Positions 1-12,149 of a stretch of DNA of 64,000 nucleotides are shown piece after piece; positions within the stretch are counted from its first letter, which is position 1, and the number at the start of each line of letters is the position of its first letter. The DNA is from Torreya grandis (Eukaryota > Streptophyta > Pinopsida > Cupressales > Taxaceae). The stretch spans positions 632,501 to 696,500 of the forward strand of contig JARHVA010006305.1 in the NCBI GenBank assembly GCA_037957365.1, given 5' to 3'. Below the pieces are notes generated by a model, which worked only from the letters and a program-made list of their open reading frames with translations, had not been told where the DNA came from and did no database searches. Position numbers and translations under genes: made by a program.

Positions 1-796
1 AGGGTTTTCACCCTGACCATCGATGATCAGGGTGACTGCTAACAATCACCCTTGGGGACCTTAACTGTCAATGGTCAGGTGGCTCACTTTTTTTCTCTTA
101 CCTTGAGCAATCATTTTTAATCAGAATCAAGTCAACACACCCACCCACAGAGACTACCTTCTCCACCCAACCTGATCTCCTCATCACCTCGTCATTGGTC
201 CACTTTGGCCCAACTAGCATGTACTTTGTAATTTTTTTACCTAGTCCTTTGACTATAGTGATAACATTGCCATGTTGACCCTTTTTCACCTATGCCACCT
301 AGCACATACCAGACCTACTTATGTCTTCTTGGGAGTAATTCCTACCTTAGATACCCATGATACTTGACTAGTTTGTGCTTTCAATGAGAGCACTTCTTGC
401 CTTAGATACCCACCAAAACACAAACATCACTTAGGAGACTTATGTTAATGAGGGTACCCATTTGCCATGCCTAATTGTGGTCATGTTATCCACTTGTCAC
501 TTATCCTTCTAACACTGACCATTATTTTTACCAACTATGGCAATCTAGTTAATATGTCATCTTGGCTATCACACTTTTTATCTCACTTTGTGTGCCTATT
601 TGTGCTTTAGTTCCCACCTTATCACCCACCTTCATGACGTTCACCTTCATCCACTTTATCAAATCCACACCCATTTCTATTTTACCTCATCAACTCATAG
701 TTTTAGGTAGAAAACCTCCTCCCATACTTATGGAAATTAGACCTTCAACTAGAAATCCATTTGTATTTTAGACCTTATTAATTCAAATCTACATAA
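1..796 (+). mobile_element. Interior tail of a decayed LTR retroelement
   Basis: No protein family is recognisable here. The stretch is assigned to an LTR element only because it runs into a polypurine tract at 797-810 followed at once by a TG-starting sequence, the usual 3' end of an interior region. It is T/C-rich on the plus strand. The short ORFs in it have no coding character. The first 85 bases hold two copies of a short motif around GATGGTCAGG that recurs to the right at 976-1043 and 1545-1640, which ties the left edge to the same element. Confidence 0.4.
9..34. repeat. 26-bp near-perfect palindrome
   Basis: CACCCTGA at 9-16 pairs with TCAGGGTG at 27-34 around a central CATCGATG core; only one base pair is mismatched over all 26 positions. 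A related motif follows at 68-82. Similar palindromic motifs lie at 976-1043 and 1545-1640. Confidence 0.75.
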
Positions 797-811
797 CAAA
801 AAGGGGGGAAA
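797..811 (+). promoter_or_regulatory. Polypurine tract (plus-strand primer) next to a candidate 3' LTR
   Basis: A run of A followed by six G and AAA lies directly before TGTAGACATC at 812. This order (A-run, G-run, then TG) is the plus-strand DNA synthesis primer of LTR retroelements and marks the interior/3' LTR boundary on the plus strand. Confidence 0.6.
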
Positions 812-1538
812 TGTAGACATCAGAAATCTGCACACTATGATTCTAAATGTCAAAATTCCCATGGACCCCCTTGGGACCAATTTGACCCTTTGACCCTTAA
901 TTTAGCCTAATCCATGGTTAGTTTTTCCAACTAACTTAACTTTCCCTTTTACCTATCTTCACCCTTTACCCTTGACTACCGATGGTTAGGATAACCACCA
1001 ATGGTTGCCTTAACCATCAATGTTTAGGGTGAACCTCCCCAATCACCAACATGTAATCCACCTACCTTACTTATCTAAATATAACTTGTTTAAATCCATG
1101 TACAAGACATTGCATGTACAAGTTAAACTTATAAGACCCAATTAATGTCTTGCTGTAACTCTCTTACCTTGCCTATAAGAAGAGAGGAACATGGAGGTGA
1201 AATCCATCTGCAATTATTATCAACAGCTTATGCATCTAGAGTTCCTTTGTGTTGTAGGTCAATCATCATTAACAATCCAATGATCATGCCATCACATTAG
1301 AGAGCCAACTTACCACTGCCACTCTACTAAAGCATCAAGTACTATTAATCTACCAAAATCACATCAGAATCCACCAATGAGTTAACCACTTGAAGCACCC
1401 ACCCGATTAGCCTTCTACAACATAAGTATTTATTTTTCAGTATTCAATTACTTTATTTGCCTTTTGTACTCAGCTCAACACCAACCCATCTCTAAGAATC
1501 CAAATTTTTGATCCCATCAATCTAACCATTTATCTACA
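812..1538 (+). mobile_element. Candidate 3' LTR of a plus-strand LTR retroelement
   Basis: It starts with TGTAGACA directly after the polypurine tract. A plausible end is TATCTACA near 1531-1538, which would be the inverted terminal TGTCTACA with one G-to-A change. A TATA-like CTATAAGAAGAG near 1170 fits an LTR promoter. There is no second copy in the window to prove the borders, so the right end is tentative; the palindrome motifs continue past it, so the LTR could be longer. Confidence 0.4.
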
Positions 1539-1544
1539 CATAGT

Positions 1545-1640
1545 AACCATTGATAATTGTCTCAACAACTGATGGTCTTACCAACTATTGATGGTCAAGT
1601 TGACCATCGACAGTCACCCTAACTGTCGATGGTCTCTATG
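1545..1640. repeat. Cluster of short palindromes with a 13-bp perfect hairpin
   Basis: GACCATCGACAGT (1602-1614) and ACTGTCGATGGTC (1622-1634) form a perfect 13-bp stem with a 7-base loop. Just before it, GATGGTCAA (1590-1598) and TTGACCATC (1600-1608) form an overlapping 9-bp stem, so two alternative hairpins share sequence. Single-sided copies of the motif lie at 1549-1580. The motif is the same family as that at 9-34. Confidence 0.75.
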
Positions 1641-4600
1641 GTAGGAAATAATAGAAATCTATTTCCACCTACCTACCCTTAGACAAATCTTATTTTCTAT
1701 GTTCTTGCCTATTTATAGATCCCTACCTGATTTTATGGAATAGACCCAAGCCATTTAGAACTAGTATTGACATGCTTATCACCATATTAGTCATTTCAAG
1801 TCCATATCTTTAGAAAGCATTTATTGTGTTCAATTTCAGTACCTTTTGATTATTGATGCAAGTACTTTATCATTCTATTTATAAACTATTTTTTTTAAAA
1901 TGTGTGGATTGATAGCCCCTAAGGAAGCTCTTGCTTTTGGGATCTAGCTAATGCTACGCAATCCACTTAGCTATCTATCTAACCAACCCTTTTCTTTAGT
2001 GTTGTCTTATTTACAAGTCATCCTCCAAAACCAAAGAGGAGTTTTTCATAATCATCTGATTTAATGTGTTCATAATCAAACAAGTTTTTCAATCATACCC
2101 ATATTTAGTTTCTTCTTATTCCTTTCAAAATATAAGCTGAAATTCACTGAAACAAATTCAATAACCATCCCCCTCATCCTCACCCTTTTCTTAAACTTCT
2201 CTATCTTCACCCTCATATTCTCCCACGTTGACATCCTCATCTCCCACATTGAATTCCTCATTTTTCATGTTGACATCCTCATTACATGACCAACCATCTC
2301 AAGGTCATCCTACTTTTACAAACATTCATATAAGTTACAAATTGTATACATGTTTTTTGTTTTAAAAACTTAAAATGTACAATTTTAAAACAACCACCAA
2401 TTTTATAAAATTGAAAATCAAATTAAATTGAAGGTAATTAAAAAAAACTAAATTAACTTATAATTTATAACCCTTCAATTTAAAATTAGATCAAAAACAT
2501 GATTACAATCAAAATCTCAAGTCACATCATTTTTAGGTGTCATTGATGAGAAAGTATCCTTCTTTTATGCCTAATTATTTCAACGTATTATGCCATGGGG
2601 TTTTAGATATTCATGCCACTTATTCTTTCTTGGTTAATCATATTTCTATATTTAGAAAAATGAAAATTAATTGATTAAAAAAATATGAAATTTTATTTTA
2701 AATGAAATATGTATATGCATTAATTTATTTGCATATACCATGCTCAAGTTTTCTTTATTTTTTAGAAAATATTAATGGTAGCCCTTGCTTTCTCAACTTT
2801 CCACTTATCAATGAGTCAATCCGAAAGTCGGGATCAAAATTTGGTGGCCTTAGATCCCTCTTCTCCACCTTGGGATAAATTTGTAATAAATTTTAAAGGA
2901 TATTTGACACAATAGATAAAATAACTAAAAAATTAAAAAGACATAACACCATCTTTTTAGTGTTAAAATTAATTAACATCAAAATATTTACTATTAATTT
3001 ATGTTTTATTGTTCACTTTAAATTACATATGAACATTATTATTTTTTAATTAATGGTTCCAAAGATAACACCAATACTTGTGCAACTCTTTGTGTATCCC
3101 AACTCTTATGATGTTATAGACACATTCTATTCTTTACGTCAATTTCTTTTCATGAATATTCTTTTACATTGGGAAACTATCTTTGTCTTAACTTTTTTTC
3201 TATTTCTATCAATATAAACACAACCTTCACTAGTAATCTTGAAATATTAAATAGTTAAAAGTATAATTACAACCATCTTTATTAAAATAAAAATAATATT
3301 TAATATAAAAAAATATTAAACTCGTCAATTAAGGTTTTAAATGGAAACATCTTTGTAAGTATCTTACATAATCATACATATAGATTTGCATGGTAGAGAA
3401 GGAAAAATATATTTAGGGTAAAGGACATATGAGAGTTATAAATCATCATAATAATGATGGGGAGGGGCATCTCATGACAAGTATTTATGATAATGTTGGC
3501 CTACTAATGTGAAATACATAGGATGACAATGAGATAGAGGGGGATTATCTATGAGTAGCATCACAAGGAGGAACTAGAACTAAACAATCAAACGATCGCT
3601 TAAAAAAAGAGGTTAGTGTTCCTCCTCATTCATCACTCTATTAAGAAACCACACACTCTACAACTATGTGAAAATAATAGAATGAAATTAAAAAGATAAT
3701 TAAACAAACAAATCTTCCACATGCATGAGACAAAACACATGGTCTATGTTATAAAACCTTATCAAGCTAAGGAAACATCCACGATGCAATATATCAAGCT
3801 TTATTAATTCCAAGATTAACATATTACATGAGAATTCACTATGTAGATTACATGTGAACTCCGCAAATATAAATACACCTAATTGGCAAAGCACAATTAG
3901 GATTCCTCCTCCTAAAAATAGAGTGAAAAATACCATTAGGACTTTTATTCTAAAAATAGAGTCTGGTAGAATTCATCTTCTTAGAAACAGGGGTTTGACT
4001 CCTTGATTTTTTGCCCCCAAAACTACCCTTATGAAAATGAGCTAGAAATTGTGCCACAAAAGGGTCCAAAAATATAACTTTGTTTTCACATATCTACCAC
4101 ACTCCATATGAATTTACAATTTTCAAAATAAATTTAAAATGAAAGAATATACATTTTTTAGTTATTAAAATATTCAAATAAATAACTTAAATTAAATTAA
4201 AATAATATAATATCTTACCTTTACATTTAGTATTCCCTCCTTATTCCCTTTGGCTAGATGATTTTATTATGGTTGTGGGTTTACTTATCACTGCTACATC
4301 TATTTTATACATTGTTTTATTGCACTAATGTCCTTGTGATCAATAAAGCTTCACCTTTTTATTTTATTTTTATAAGATGATCATCTTTATTTGTCCTTCA
4401 TCTAGAAAAAAATCTTGCACAATATAGGGAGGGGTGGTGTTAGCTCTTATGTATGTTATGCACTTGGATCTATAATAAGGATTATCCCTTTATTTAGTAG
4501 GCATTTTTTAGTAAAATACAATTAAAAATATAGTTAAAAACTCAATTGATTTTTTTTCATCTCCATTTATGCATTTAACAAAAATATGAATAAAATGAGA

Positions 4601-4728
4601 GAACTAAAAATCAATACATGCTTTACCATATAATGAAAATTTATAGAATTTAGAAATTCACAATATATAGATATAAGTTTTTAAAATTATAATTTTAGGG
4701 CTTTTTATTTTTATTTATTTTTAAATGT

Positions 4729-4731
<3 letters not shown>
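1641..4731. other. AT-rich stretch without a recognisable gene
   Basis: No protein domain, RNA gene or element border could be recognised. The small ORFs at 2076-2261 and 3700-3936 (minus) look like chance frames. Two short copies of a TCCTAAAAATAGAGT-type motif lie near 3906-3962. Homopolymer and A/T-rich runs dominate from 2340 to 3350 and from 4500 onward. Confidence 0.5.

Positions 4732-4776
<45 letters not shown>
4732..4776. repeat. (TA)n microsatellite, about 45 bp
   Basis: Uninterrupted TA dinucleotide run, followed by more A/T-rich low-complexity sequence to about 4925. Confidence 0.95.
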
Positions 4777-4781
<5 letters not shown>

Positions 4782-4986
4782 ATTTTTTTATTTATTCACA
4801 AAATAGACTATATTTTTTAAACCTTGTATTTTTTTATTTAAAAAATAATAGAGAAAATAAGATTTTTTTAATTTAAAAAAAAAATAGAAAAAAATATAAG
4901 GTTTAGGGGTTTGTAATAAAAAAAAGATTTAGATTCATGACTACATAACATTATGGATATAAATGTTGTAGAGGATCTTTAGTAGT

Positions 4987-6840
4987 TTGAATTTTTGTTT
5001 AGGCGAGAAACACAAAATGGTCGTGTTTGCAGTGCCTGATCACAAGATGGTTCTGACAATGCAATACTTATGGTCAACATCGCTGCTAACTCACATGACT
5101 ATTCTCATGGGACTCACCATCCTTTTGGCTTGTTGGACAATATTTCAAAAATATCAGGTTCAGCCCCAAATCTTGCTGACAATATGTCTCCTACCTAAGA
5201 AAAATTGGAGCCCAATGGATCTAAAGCTTCATGAGCTAACATGGTCAAAGGCTTAAATATGGTGGGCCAAGTCCTCTTAGCCCCCCATATTTTCTTGGTA
5301 GAAGCAGATAAAAAAACCTTCATCCCTATTCTGGATCTTGTTGTGGAATAGGTTAACATGGAGCTCACCAAATCTATTCTTGCCAAGGTCAACAGTTACC
5401 ACTTGAACATAGATACTTTCCAAAAATGGGCCAAATGAAGATGGAAACCCAAAATTCATTTGGAGGTGGTTATTTTGGCCATGAGTTTCTTACTTATTAA
5501 TTTATTTATTCAAGAAGATTGCATCAAGGCTCTCTTATAAGGCCCCTAGTTTTTGGGGAAGGCAAGCATTTCAGTTAGAAGATGGAAGGTTGGGTTAACC
5601 TTGAGTAACACAATGAGGATGATGTTCTCATGTGGGTTCTCCTGGCTAAACTCCCTCTAAAATACTAAAACCTAGAGGTTATTAATGGGATTATTAGAGC
5701 TCTAGGTCAACCCATCAAAATTGATCTAGTCATTCTATCCCATTGGAGAATGGTTGTCGCTTGTGTCCACATCTTCTTGCTAGCCAACAAGCCCATTCTA
5801 CACGAGATTAAGATTAAGTCCAAGTATGGTGTTTGGGTTCAAAATATTTTCTATTAAAATAGTGTAATCATTTATCCTAGATGTGATGTTCTAAGTCACA
5901 TGCTCTGGATTACCCTAAAAAAGGCTAAGATTTGGAGGACTCCTCTTAGCAAAGAATTAAAGTGGATGCACCAAATAAAGATTCACAGATGGAACAATCG
6001 ATCAGTATTGGCTCCCCTGATCTCCCCCAATTACTCCCCCTACTGGCTATCCCAAATCTCCCCCCTTTTCCATCCTAAAAAAGGACTCTATTGCAGTCTC
6101 TCGATAACACTCCAAGATTTAAGCACTAAAGTTGGATTCTAGATCAATTAACCCTCTCAAGCATGGTTCTCCTCATCCCCCTTGAATACTCTTCTTTATG
6201 ATAGCTTCAAAGGTATGAAGTGTTATAACCCTTTCACCCCTCTTCTTTCTTTGTTTATCTCCAGGGCAGTGTGTGAGTTGGGTCCTCTAGGGATGCCCCC
6301 CTTCCCCACCATCCCCTCCCCATACCCCTCTCCCTATCCCCACCCCTTCCCATACCTCCCTCTCACCCCTCTACTATCCCGCTAGTCTTTTTCTCCCCCC
6401 CCCTTTATGTGCTTCCCCTCCCTTGTCCCTTCAAGATCCCCCTTGAGTCCGCTGCCCCCTTCCTTGACTTCATGTTTTGACCCTTTTCCTCCCCTTGCCC
6501 CCTCCCCCTTTCTCCCCCCTTATTTTATCTCCCATCTCCCCCAACTCTCAGAGTCTACCCAAACCCTTGCTTAGATGAGCCCCCTCTTTGTTTCCCCAAA
6601 CTATTCCCTTCCCCCTCCCCCTAAGGCCCTCCTTTCCTCCTTATTTCCTCATTTCTTGGTAAATAAGCAGGGTAATGTTTTGAACCTATATCTCTTTCCA
6701 TGGACCACCCCATATGATCGGTTTATCACTTGTTCAAAAACTAAAAGACACAACAAAAATCCAATTTTAGCATTACTCTTAAACCAATGGGTAGATCCCC
6801 AAGAATGATTACTAAGAACTTAGAAACTATAAAAGAGATT
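4987..6840 (+). pseudogene. LINE ORF1 remnant (DUF4283/zinc-knuckle type)
   Basis: Plant L1 ORF1 proteins bind the element RNA and usually carry a DUF4283 domain, a CCHC-type knuckle and a low-complexity tail. Here translation of about 5600-5980 in shifting frames gives a segment on the pattern 'L...Y.N.EVI.GI..ALG.PI', then 'A.VHI.L..NKPIL.EIKIKSKYG.WVQ', then a knuckle-like Cys/His patch near 5885-5920. This matches the order of the family. The C-terminal part from about 6290 to 6640 becomes a C-rich stretch coding for Pro/Ser-rich sequence. Several stops and frameshifts interrupt it. It ends about 50 bases before the ORF2 start. The identification rests on layout and position before ORF2, not on an intact motif. 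Confidence 0.55.
6290..6640 (+). repeat. Pyrimidine-rich low-complexity tract
   Basis: Long runs of CCCC/CCCT on the plus strand, coding in one frame for Pro/Ser-rich sequence. It is strikingly unlike the AT-rich surroundings and is best read as the low-complexity C-terminal part of the LINE ORF1. Confidence 0.7.
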
Positions 6841-6891
6841 GCTAATGGCTCTCAGTAATGAGAAAAATCCTAAGGTCTAATGTGATAAGAA

Positions 6892-9800
6892 ATGAAAGTA
6901 ATCTTTTGGAATGTTAGGGGCCTAAATAACCCCAAGAAATAAAGGACTCTCTACAATATTGTTAAAAGGGTCAATCCTTCTATTTTGCTCATTCAAGGAA
7001 CCAAAATGGTTGATTCCACCCTTAAAACTAGTTTGGCACAAATCTAGAAAAATGTTCATGCCCTCTTCTCAGAGTCCATAGGTACCTTGGGTGGCTTGGT
7101 TGTCTTCTATAACTTATATGTTTTTGAGGGAGACATGCTATGGAAATCCACCAATTGAATCTTGATCTTATTCACTGACATCACAAGTAAGGACAAATGG
7201 ATTCTAACCAATGTTTATATTCCTAAATCCAAAACTACTAGGAATCTTCTTTGGAAAACATTATCATATTTTTGTAAGACCTATATTAATTGGAATTAGA
7301 TTTTGGTGGGTGACTTCAATACTAATCTCACCCTTGGAGACAAAAAATGTGGACTCATTGACCTTACAGATAGCATGCTAGAATTTTATGAATTCATTAC
7401 TAATGTAGGATTAGTAGATGTGGACCTCAATGGAATCCCATTTACATGGTCCAATAGAAGACTAGGAGAAAAATCAATTCATGTCTGCCTTGACAAATTT
7501 TTGATTTCTTTAAACTGGGACATTCTCTTTTCTAGCAGACTCTCCTCTCTACCCAAGATTGAGTCTGACCACAATCCCTTGGTCTTTAGAGCTAGAAAAA
7601 TCTTCAAACCCAATTGAAGTCCCTTTAGATTTGAAAGCATGTGGCTTCATCACCCAAAATTCATAGGCTTTCTAAAAGACTAGTGGAAATAACCCTTTTC
7701 AAGCTTCACCATGTTCATTCTCATGAAAAATCTCAACTTCCTCAAAAATAAGCTAAAAATCTAGAGCAAGGAAGTTTTTGGGGATATTTTTCTATAGAAA
7801 AAGGCCCTTGAATTGGAAATTTCAATTGTTAAAGAGATTGGTGCCTCTGTAAATTACAATGAACATGTGGCTTCTAAGTAAAAGACCTCCTATGTCAATT
7901 TCATAAACAAGAAGCAAAATAATAGGCTTTTTGGAAGCAAAAATCTAGATGTCTATGGCTGATGGAGGGTGACAAGAATATAAAATCTTTCCATCATTCA
8001 ACTTCAAGATATAGAAATATCAATATAATCCCCCAATTTTAATTGGAATATGGGACCATTAGTAGGAATGAAGATGACATATCCTGACATATTATAAATT
8101 TCTTTAAGAACCTTCTTTCAGAGGATGGAGAACTTGAGGCTTCTCTAGTCTCTTCTGCTCTCTCCAATTTTGACAAGGTCTTCTTAGCTATATATAATGC
8201 ATCTCTCATCAAGATCCCATCAAATTAGGAAATAAAAATCATATTATTCTCCATGGAAGGCCTCAAGGCAACCAAATTGTAGGACATTATTCATCTAGAG
8301 TTTGAAGAAGCTGTTAGATAATTCTTTCATTCTAAATCTATCTTCAAAGAAATCAACAATACTTCTATAGTTCTAATCCCAAAAATATAAGGTGTCATTA
8401 AAATTCAAGACTTGTAAACTATTAGCTTAGTAATACCACCTACAAAATATACTCCTCTATTCTAGTTAATCACATGCAATCTCTTCTTAATTCTATCATT
8501 GGGGAGAAATAGGGAGATTTTATGGCAAGCAAACAAATCACCAAAAAAATTATCCTAAATCATGAAGCTATGTATTCCATATCCAAATATTCAAGGTAGG
8601 GCATGCTACTCAAATTGGACATGTCAAGGGCTTACGCTTGAGTTTTTTGGTGCTTCCTAATGTAGATTTTGGAAAAGCTAGGGATGAATCATGATACAAG
8701 GAAAATTATCTAGAATTGCATTACCACCTCCAAGTTTTCTATTATTATAAATGTGGTCCAAAAAGGCTTCTTTCTAGCTTGAATAGGCTTAATACAGGGA
8801 GACCCCCTCTCTCCATACCTCTTCATCATTCTAGTAGAAACCTTGGGTAAAAGCTTGAGGAGAGCCTACAACCAAGGCTTGATAAAGGGTATTTCGATGG
8901 CCCAAAATATAAAACCTATCACACATCAATAGTTCATTGATGACACTATTATATTAATAGATGATTCTATTAAGGAAGCCAAACGTTTTAAATGCATTTT
9001 AAACAGCTATGAAAAAGTGTCCAACCAATGAATCAACTTTTAAAAGAGTTTCCTTTTCTTCATCAATAAACTACCCATTTAGTAGAGAAAATTTGCAAAA
9101 ATCCTTCACTTTCAAGTAGGAAAATTATTGGAAAACCACTTAGGCATTCCTCTTTTTTTAGGAAAAATAGACTCCTAACTCTGGAACCCCTTAATTGATC
9201 ACATTCAAAGGAAATTAGTGAGATGGGAAGGGCACCTCCTCACCCAAACAAGGAAATACCAGCTTCTCAAGGTATATATTTAGAGCATTCCTTAATATCA
9301 AATTTATATCTTCAAAATGTCATCCAATATTACCTCCAAAATTGAATAAATCTAAAAAAAATCCCTATGGAGAGGTAGTAAAGAAAGATTTAGATTCAAT
9401 CTACTTACATGGAAAAAAGTTTATCTCTAAAAAGCTAATGGAGGTCTTGCCCTAAGAAGCATAAAATCCATGAACTGGCCCCTATTGACAAAAATGGGTT
9501 GGCACCTAATGAAGGAGAATGGTGAATGGATAATAATCCTAAAGGCTAAATACTTGGAAGAGGTGGAAGAGGATGACATCCTGTGGGAAGAAGGCCCTAC
9601 TAATGGATCAACCTTTTAGAAATCCATGACTAACTGCAAGGATCTATTAAAGAGTGGCATCTTATGGAAAATTAGCAATGGTAATAAAATTGATTTTTTG
9701 GAAGATGTCTAGATGTCACCCACGCCCCTCTTTACCTAGGGTACTTGGGTCAGGTGGTATAGGCATCTCAAGAAAATATGGGGCTCCAAGATAAAGGATT

Positions 9801-11060
9801 ACTAGGAAATCAAGGAAGGAATAAAGTGTTGAAAAGTCCTTCCCAGTGAAGATATAACACTAGAAGAATCTCAAGCCATTTAAAACCTCAAATTGGTTTT
9901 AAGACAAGTCCACATCCCTTCTGTCTAGAAGGAAGATCACTTTGTTTGGTAGGTATAAGACAACAACCCCTAAATGATGGCCTTAGGACATGCCACCGAC
10001 CTCAATCTAGAAAGCAACTAGAATCTTTGTAAAAACTATTGAGTAAAGCACCCAACTCCCAAAGTTAATTTATTTTTTTGGCTTGTAGCATAGAATAAAA
10101 TTTTGACAAGGGATAACTTATCTAAAAGGGGACTGATTGTCCTCAATAGGTACCCCATCTATCAAAGTGCGAAAGATTTTGTTCATCATCTTTTTCTTGA
10201 ATGCCCCTTCAATTTGAATTTGTTTAATTGGTTATTAAACCATCTCAACATGGCCTGGGTCAAACCAAACAATATCTTGGATCTCATTATGCAATGGAAT
10301 CCCCCTAGAATATACCTTCCCTGGTCTTCCTTTGGTGTCTTTCCCTTCCTCACTAATATTGGAGCATATGGAAAATTTGCAATGATGGTCTCTTCCTCAA
10401 TAAAAGGCACTAGCTAAAGGGCATCTTCCCTAGCTTCTACCAAACCAATTCAAAAAACTAGAAACCTTTCCTACCTAAAGACAAATATCCTATCCCCTTG
10501 GCCTTACTCATTCTCAAAAAATGGTATCTCTGATAGGTTTTATGTTCTCCCTCAAAATATTTAATCTGTAAGCATACTAAATGGAAGGCTCCTCCGGATG
10601 GCTGGGTAAAACTTAATTTTGATGGCACCTTGAAGGGAAACTTGGTTCCTACAAGGGGAGGAGGCATTATAAGGAATTATAAAGAGGAGATGTTGGTGTA
10701 TTATACGGGTCCCATGGGCAATCAAACAAACCACCTAACTGAGGCTAAACAAACCTCTAGGGCATACAGTTGGTAGCAAGCATAAACCATAATAGGATCA
10801 TTATAGAGGGAGATTTGTTGAACATCATTAATGCTTTGTAAGTAAAAACTATACCCTTCCATACTATTAAGGACATCATTGATGATGCAAAACATCTTTT
10901 AAAGGGTATACCTCATTTTCAACTCATACACACTTATAGGGAAGGAAACAGGTTGGCCAACCTCCTTGTCATCTTTGAAGTCTATCCCTACCTTTTAACT
11001 AACTATCATGATTCAGACATCATCCCTTATAATGTTCTTAATACCATCATGCTAAAGGTA
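6892..11060 (+). pseudogene. LINE ORF2 remnant: endonuclease, RT, zf-RVT, RNase H
   Basis: ORF2 of plant L1 elements nicks target DNA and copies the RNA by target-primed reverse transcription. The ATG at 6892 is chosen because it opens with MKVIFWNVRGLNNPKK, the usual endonuclease start. The endonuclease continues through VGDFN (about 7306), FTWSN (near 7442) and SDHNP (near 7566). The RT region covers about 8360-9170, with QGDPLSPYLF near 8800 and FIDD in place of F[AY]DD at 8933-8944. A zf-RVT-like segment lies at 10060-10240, with one expected Cys replaced by Tyr. RNase H starts at NFDGT (near 10616), continues with EGD and ends with an R.ANLL-type tail near 10960. Dozens of stops, mostly TAG, and frameshifts are present. 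The only sizeable open segments are 7303-7617 and 10103-10417. Confidence 0.9.
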
Positions 11061-12149
11061 CCAAGGCAAATTAAAAAAATCATCTCTCCACACGTGCATG
11101 ACCTCACCTTGATGGGGCAAATCTTAATTATGTTAATCTACAATCATTTCAAAAGAAAGGGTCTTAATTATTTTTACAAGCATTTGATGGGACTTCTCAC
11201 CCATTTGTGCCTTATTCATTTTTTCCCCATCTAGAAAATTCATCTCTCCCATTTTGACTCTATGCTCTTAGTCCCCATGGGTGGCGATAGGGATCGACTA
11301 GAACCTACATCCTACAAGGAGGTCCACAAACAAAAGAAAGTATAGAAGAAGCTCAAAAGGGGGGACTCATGGAAATTATGGTATGTGTCATTGAGTATAA
11401 CACTGAGATTGTTTGAGACTTCATGGTGGCTTGAATAAAGCAAAAAGTTACCATGCACAACATCACCATTAATGTCTCAGAGGATTTCATCAGTGACACC
11501 ACTAAAATGTCATGTACAGGCACCAAGAGTCCCTACAACATTTTCTTAGGACAAATGATTTTGTGCCGACTAACAAAAAGAATTCCCATGGGCTGATCTC
11601 CTATGCTACTGCCCTGACATTTACCTTCAGATCATGTGATACATGATGCTCAAAGGTAAATATACACTAATATTTTCCCATCATTTTTTTATTCTTAATC
11701 ATTTCATTGGGTTTAAAATCAATCTTCCCTATTTCCTACTAAAGTCCCTTGAGAGTACCATCTTGCTTCACCAAGTGAATGATACCAATTCCCTACTTCA
11801 CCAAGACCTGACTATCCTTCTTGTTAAGCATAACCAAGCTCTTTTAGGTTGGGAGGTTCATCTCGAGGGTTCTTCTTTTGGGGATGACTCCCCGATAGAG
11901 GATCCTACTGAGGGATCCCATCAACCTTCTGATCACACCCCCCATAATAGCTTATAACAGTCCCCCCTAGATGACCTCCCTCTCAAATTACTATTTATCC
12001 CTAAACTGAAACCTTTTGAAATAGGGACCCCTATGAAATCAACCTAGAAAGGGAAATACATGGTTATAGAGGAGCTAGAAAGAAATAAATAGTTACTAGA
12101 AAACTTTAATTTAAAGATGCAACAAGCAGGGTTTGGCCTAGCCAACCCA
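11061..12149 (+). pseudogene. Unrecognised degenerate coding stretch at the LINE 3' end
   Basis: After the RNase H domain, open segments continue on the plus strand: 10953-11234, a segment from about 11276 beginning MGGDRDRLEPTSYKE, one near 11360-11640, and 11643-11957 with an acidic Ser/Pro-rich tail (GSSFGDDSPIEDPTEG). I recognise no domain. It could be a 3' extension or extra ORF of the LINE, or an ORF1 of a second LINE placed head to tail. The last readable frame before the virus begins ends near QQAGFGLANP at about 12120-12148. Confidence 0.4.

Larger units (their letters stand above)
4980..12149 (+). mobile_element. Degenerate L1-type LINE, plus strand, interrupted by a virus
   Basis: A non-LTR retrotransposon in the plant L1 style: an ORF1 with nucleic-acid-binding features, then an ORF2 with endonuclease, reverse transcriptase, zf-RVT zinc region and a C-terminal RNase H domain. 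All frames are broken by stops and shifts, so it is long dead. Downstream of RNase H another degenerate coding stretch runs to 12149, where the caulimovirid array begins. Similar sequence resumes at 21803 and reaches an A-rich end near 22260-22285. The start is set where the ORF1 reading frame becomes visible; no target-site duplication could be found. Confidence 0.75.

Noticed and set aside
562..771. Plus-strand ORF of 69 codons as a small gene
   Set aside because: Pro/Ser/Leu composition follows from C/T-rich DNA; no motif and no promoter or intron context.
3700..3936. Minus-strand 78-codon ORF with hydrophobic runs as a small membrane protein
   Set aside because: AT-rich DNA readily gives Phe/Leu/Ile runs; no supporting context.
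5195..5459. Minus-strand ORFs overlapping the LINE ORF1
   Set aside because: Antisense shadows of the plus-strand LINE frame.
6892..11060. Reassigned TAG codon, because TAG stops are so frequent in otherwise coding frames
   Set aside because: TAA and TGA stops and frameshifts also occur, catalytic residues are changed, and the elements have inactive copies; decay is enough.
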